In this document: one piece after another, positions 62,815 to 64,000 of the stretch
How positions within the stretch are numbered: the stretch's first letter is position 1
How the letters are laid out: every line of letters starts with the position of its first letter
NCBI RefSeq assembly: GCF_030698125.1
Contig: NZ_JAUYNV010000058.1
Location: 85,835 to 149,834 of the forward strand
Length of the DNA: 64,000 nt
Source: Methyloversatilis sp.
Lineage (GTDB): Bacteria; Pseudomonadota; Gammaproteobacteria; Burkholderiales; Rhodocyclaceae
Direction of reading: 5' to 3'
The notes under the pieces: model-generated
What the model was told of the DNA's origin: nothing
What the model saw: the letters and a program-made list of their open reading frames with translations, nothing else
Databases searched by the model: none
Made by a program: the position numbers and the translations under genes

Positions 62815-64000
62815 ATGACATGGTTTCTTGACCTGAGCACCCGCATCAAGCTGTTTCTCGGCTTCGGCCTGATGATCGTGTTGCTGGCGGCCGTCATCGC
62901 CACGGCGCACCGCGGCATTTCGTCGATCCAGGCGTCGCAGCGCAGCCTCTACCAGACCGATTTCGTCAATGCGGTCGATCTGCTGGACCTGCGCTTGAAC
63001 CAGAACGGCATGCGGGCGGCGCTGCTGAGCATGATGGAGACCACGGTGGCCGGCGATCGCGAGGCCTGGCACCAGGACGTCAAGCAACGCACCACCGCCC
63101 TCGGCGACACGACCGAGCGGCTGATCGAGCGCAACCGCGACAACCCCCGCCTGCTCCAGCGTCTCGAAGAATTCGAGGCGCTTTGGCAGGCCTTCGTGAA
63201 AACCCGCGACGGCGAAGTCATTCCGCTGATTTACGCCGCAAAGAAGGACGAGGCGTGGGTGATCGCCTCGGGCGTCCAGGAAGAACGCTACCGCACGATG
63301 CGCGCGCTGACCCAGAAGCTGGGCGACGAAGCCGTGGCCCACGCCGACACCGCCGTCGTCGAATCCGAGCAGCGCAGCGAACAGGCGATCGGGCTGTTCG
63401 TGACCATCGGCATCGTCGCGGTGGCGCTGGGGGTGGCGCTGGTGTTGCTGCTCGACCGCGCCATCGCCGTGCCGCTGCGCGCGGTGTCGGGCCTGGCCCG
63501 CAAGATGGCGGACGGTGACCTGACGGTCGACGTGCCGGTCGGCGGTCGAGCCGACGAGGTAGGCGATCTGCTGCGCGCCTTCGGCGAAATGGTGACCAAG
63601 GTCCGGCAGACGACGCGCGACCTGCACGAGGGGGTCGGCGTGCTGGCGTCCTCGGCCAGTGAAATCCTCGCCACGACGAGCCAGGTGGCATCGGGCGCGG
63701 TCGAGACGGCCAGCGCGGTCAGCGAAACCACCGCCACCGTGGAAGAGGTCAAGCAGACCGCGCAGATGGCCAGCCAGAAGGCCCGCTACGTCTCCGACAG
63801 CGCGCAGAAGGTCGCCCAGGTGTCGCAGACCGGCCGCCAGGCCGTCGAAGATTCGATCGCCGGCATGCACCGCATCCAGGAACAGATGGAATCGATCGCC
63901 GAGAGCATCGTCCGGCTGTCGGAACAGAGCCAGGCCATCGGCGAAATCATCGCCACCGTCAACGACCTCGCCGAGCAGTCCAACGTGCTCGCCGTCAACG
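62815..64000 (+). CDS. methyl-accepting chemotaxis protein (partial)
   Basis: The frame is open to the right edge, giving 395 residues. An N-terminal transmembrane helix (FLGFGLMIVLLAAVIATAH) precedes a 4HB-type periplasmic sensor domain. A second helix (GLFVTIGIVAVALGVALVLLL) and a HAMP domain (RAIAVPLRAVSGLARKMADGDLTVDVP) follow. The cytoplasmic signalling coiled coil begins (ATTSQVASGAVETASAVSETTATVEEVKQTAQ) and is cut off before the tip. A GGAGAG site precedes the start. This is the WspA-like receptor of the operon; the kinase and output genes would follow outside the window. Confidence 0.93.
   Translation, partial: MTWFLDLSTRIKLFLGFGLMIVLLAAVIATAHRGISSIQASQRSLYQTDFVNAVDLLDLRLNQNGMRAALLSMMETTVAGDREAWHQDVKQRTTALGDTTERLIERNRDNPRLLQRLEEFEALWQAFVKTRDGEVIPLIYAAKKDEAWVIASGVQEERYRTMRALTQKLGDEAVAHADTAVVESEQRSEQAIGLFVTIGIVAVALGVALVLLLDRAIAVPLRAVSGLARKMADGDLTVDVPVGGRADEVGDLLRAFGEMVTKVRQTTRDLHEGVGVLASSASEILATTSQVASGAVETASAVSETTATVEEVKQTAQMASQKARYVSDSAQKVAQVSQTGRQAVEDSIAGMHRIQEQMESIAESIVRLSEQSQAIGEIIATVNDLAEQSNVLAVN

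Overview
The window looks like chromosomal DNA of a GC-rich (about two thirds G+C), Gram-negative betaproteobacterium. The clues are PQQ biosynthesis genes, PEP-CTERM exported proteins, a TonB receptor, sigma-54 regulators of the XylR/DmpR type and a full phenol meta-cleavage gene set. This combination fits Rhodocyclales-type organisms (Methyloversatilis-like methylotrophs or relatives), but the assignment is inferred from gene content only. No phage, IS element, rRNA or CRISPR array was seen.

Left part (1-22 kb). An efflux adaptor fragment, a TlpA-like thioredoxin, a DUF4197 protein and a secretin-N-domain protein are followed by the complete pqqABCDE cluster (2886-6195). The 24-residue pqqA is separated from pqqB by two hairpins. 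Then come two paralogous PEP-CTERM proteins, a large TonB-dependent receptor with an operator-like region, tex, a CHRD/PEP-CTERM protein, a Rep-type helicase, a dihaem cytochrome c and tRNA-Arg(CCG). The stretch 18.4-22 kb is decaying: an intact porin-like gene lies among a broken ATPase-like remnant, a doubly frameshifted gene, a flavin-oxidase-like fragment and REP-like repeats.

Middle (22-56.3 kb) is an aromatic catabolic island. Two Rieske oxygenase genes each stand divergently from a V4R/NtrC-type sigma-54 activator (22.0-25.0 and 37.4-40.4 kb). A single VanB-like reductase gene lies between them. Phenol hydroxylase dmpKLMNOP (40.6-45.2 kb) has a near-perfect -24/-12 promoter. The lower meta pathway is split over two operons: ferredoxin-dmpF-dmpG-dmpB-SDR-tautomerase-HbpS-reductase (25.2-31.3 kb) and dmpC-dmpE-dmpH-dmpI (45.9-49.2 kb). 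The hydrolase branch gene dmpD is absent. A DUF1302/DUF1329/YCF48/RND-MMPL envelope operon (49.7-56.2 kb) closes the island. Four transcription units (25.2, 38.7, 45.9 and 49.7 kb) share an elaborate upstream motif: ATAC-N7-GTAT, then 17-18 bases, then GTATTGGA. This suggests one unrecognised regulon; a large MalT/LuxR-type (LAL) regulator gene at 32.8-35.4 kb is the best local candidate for its activator. A lower-GC two-gene cassette (AAA-type ATPase plus a small protein with an E-A-K motif, 35.6-37.2 kb) interrupts the island and resembles a defence module.

Right part (56.3-64 kb). A remnant of an acyl-CoA dehydrogenase C-terminus, a quinone oxidoreductase and a fused hydroxyacyl-CoA dehydrogenase/enoyl-CoA hydratase are followed by a perfect 31-base inverted repeat. 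A Wsp-like chemosensory operon (CheW, CheR-TPR, CheW, chemoreceptor) runs off the right edge.
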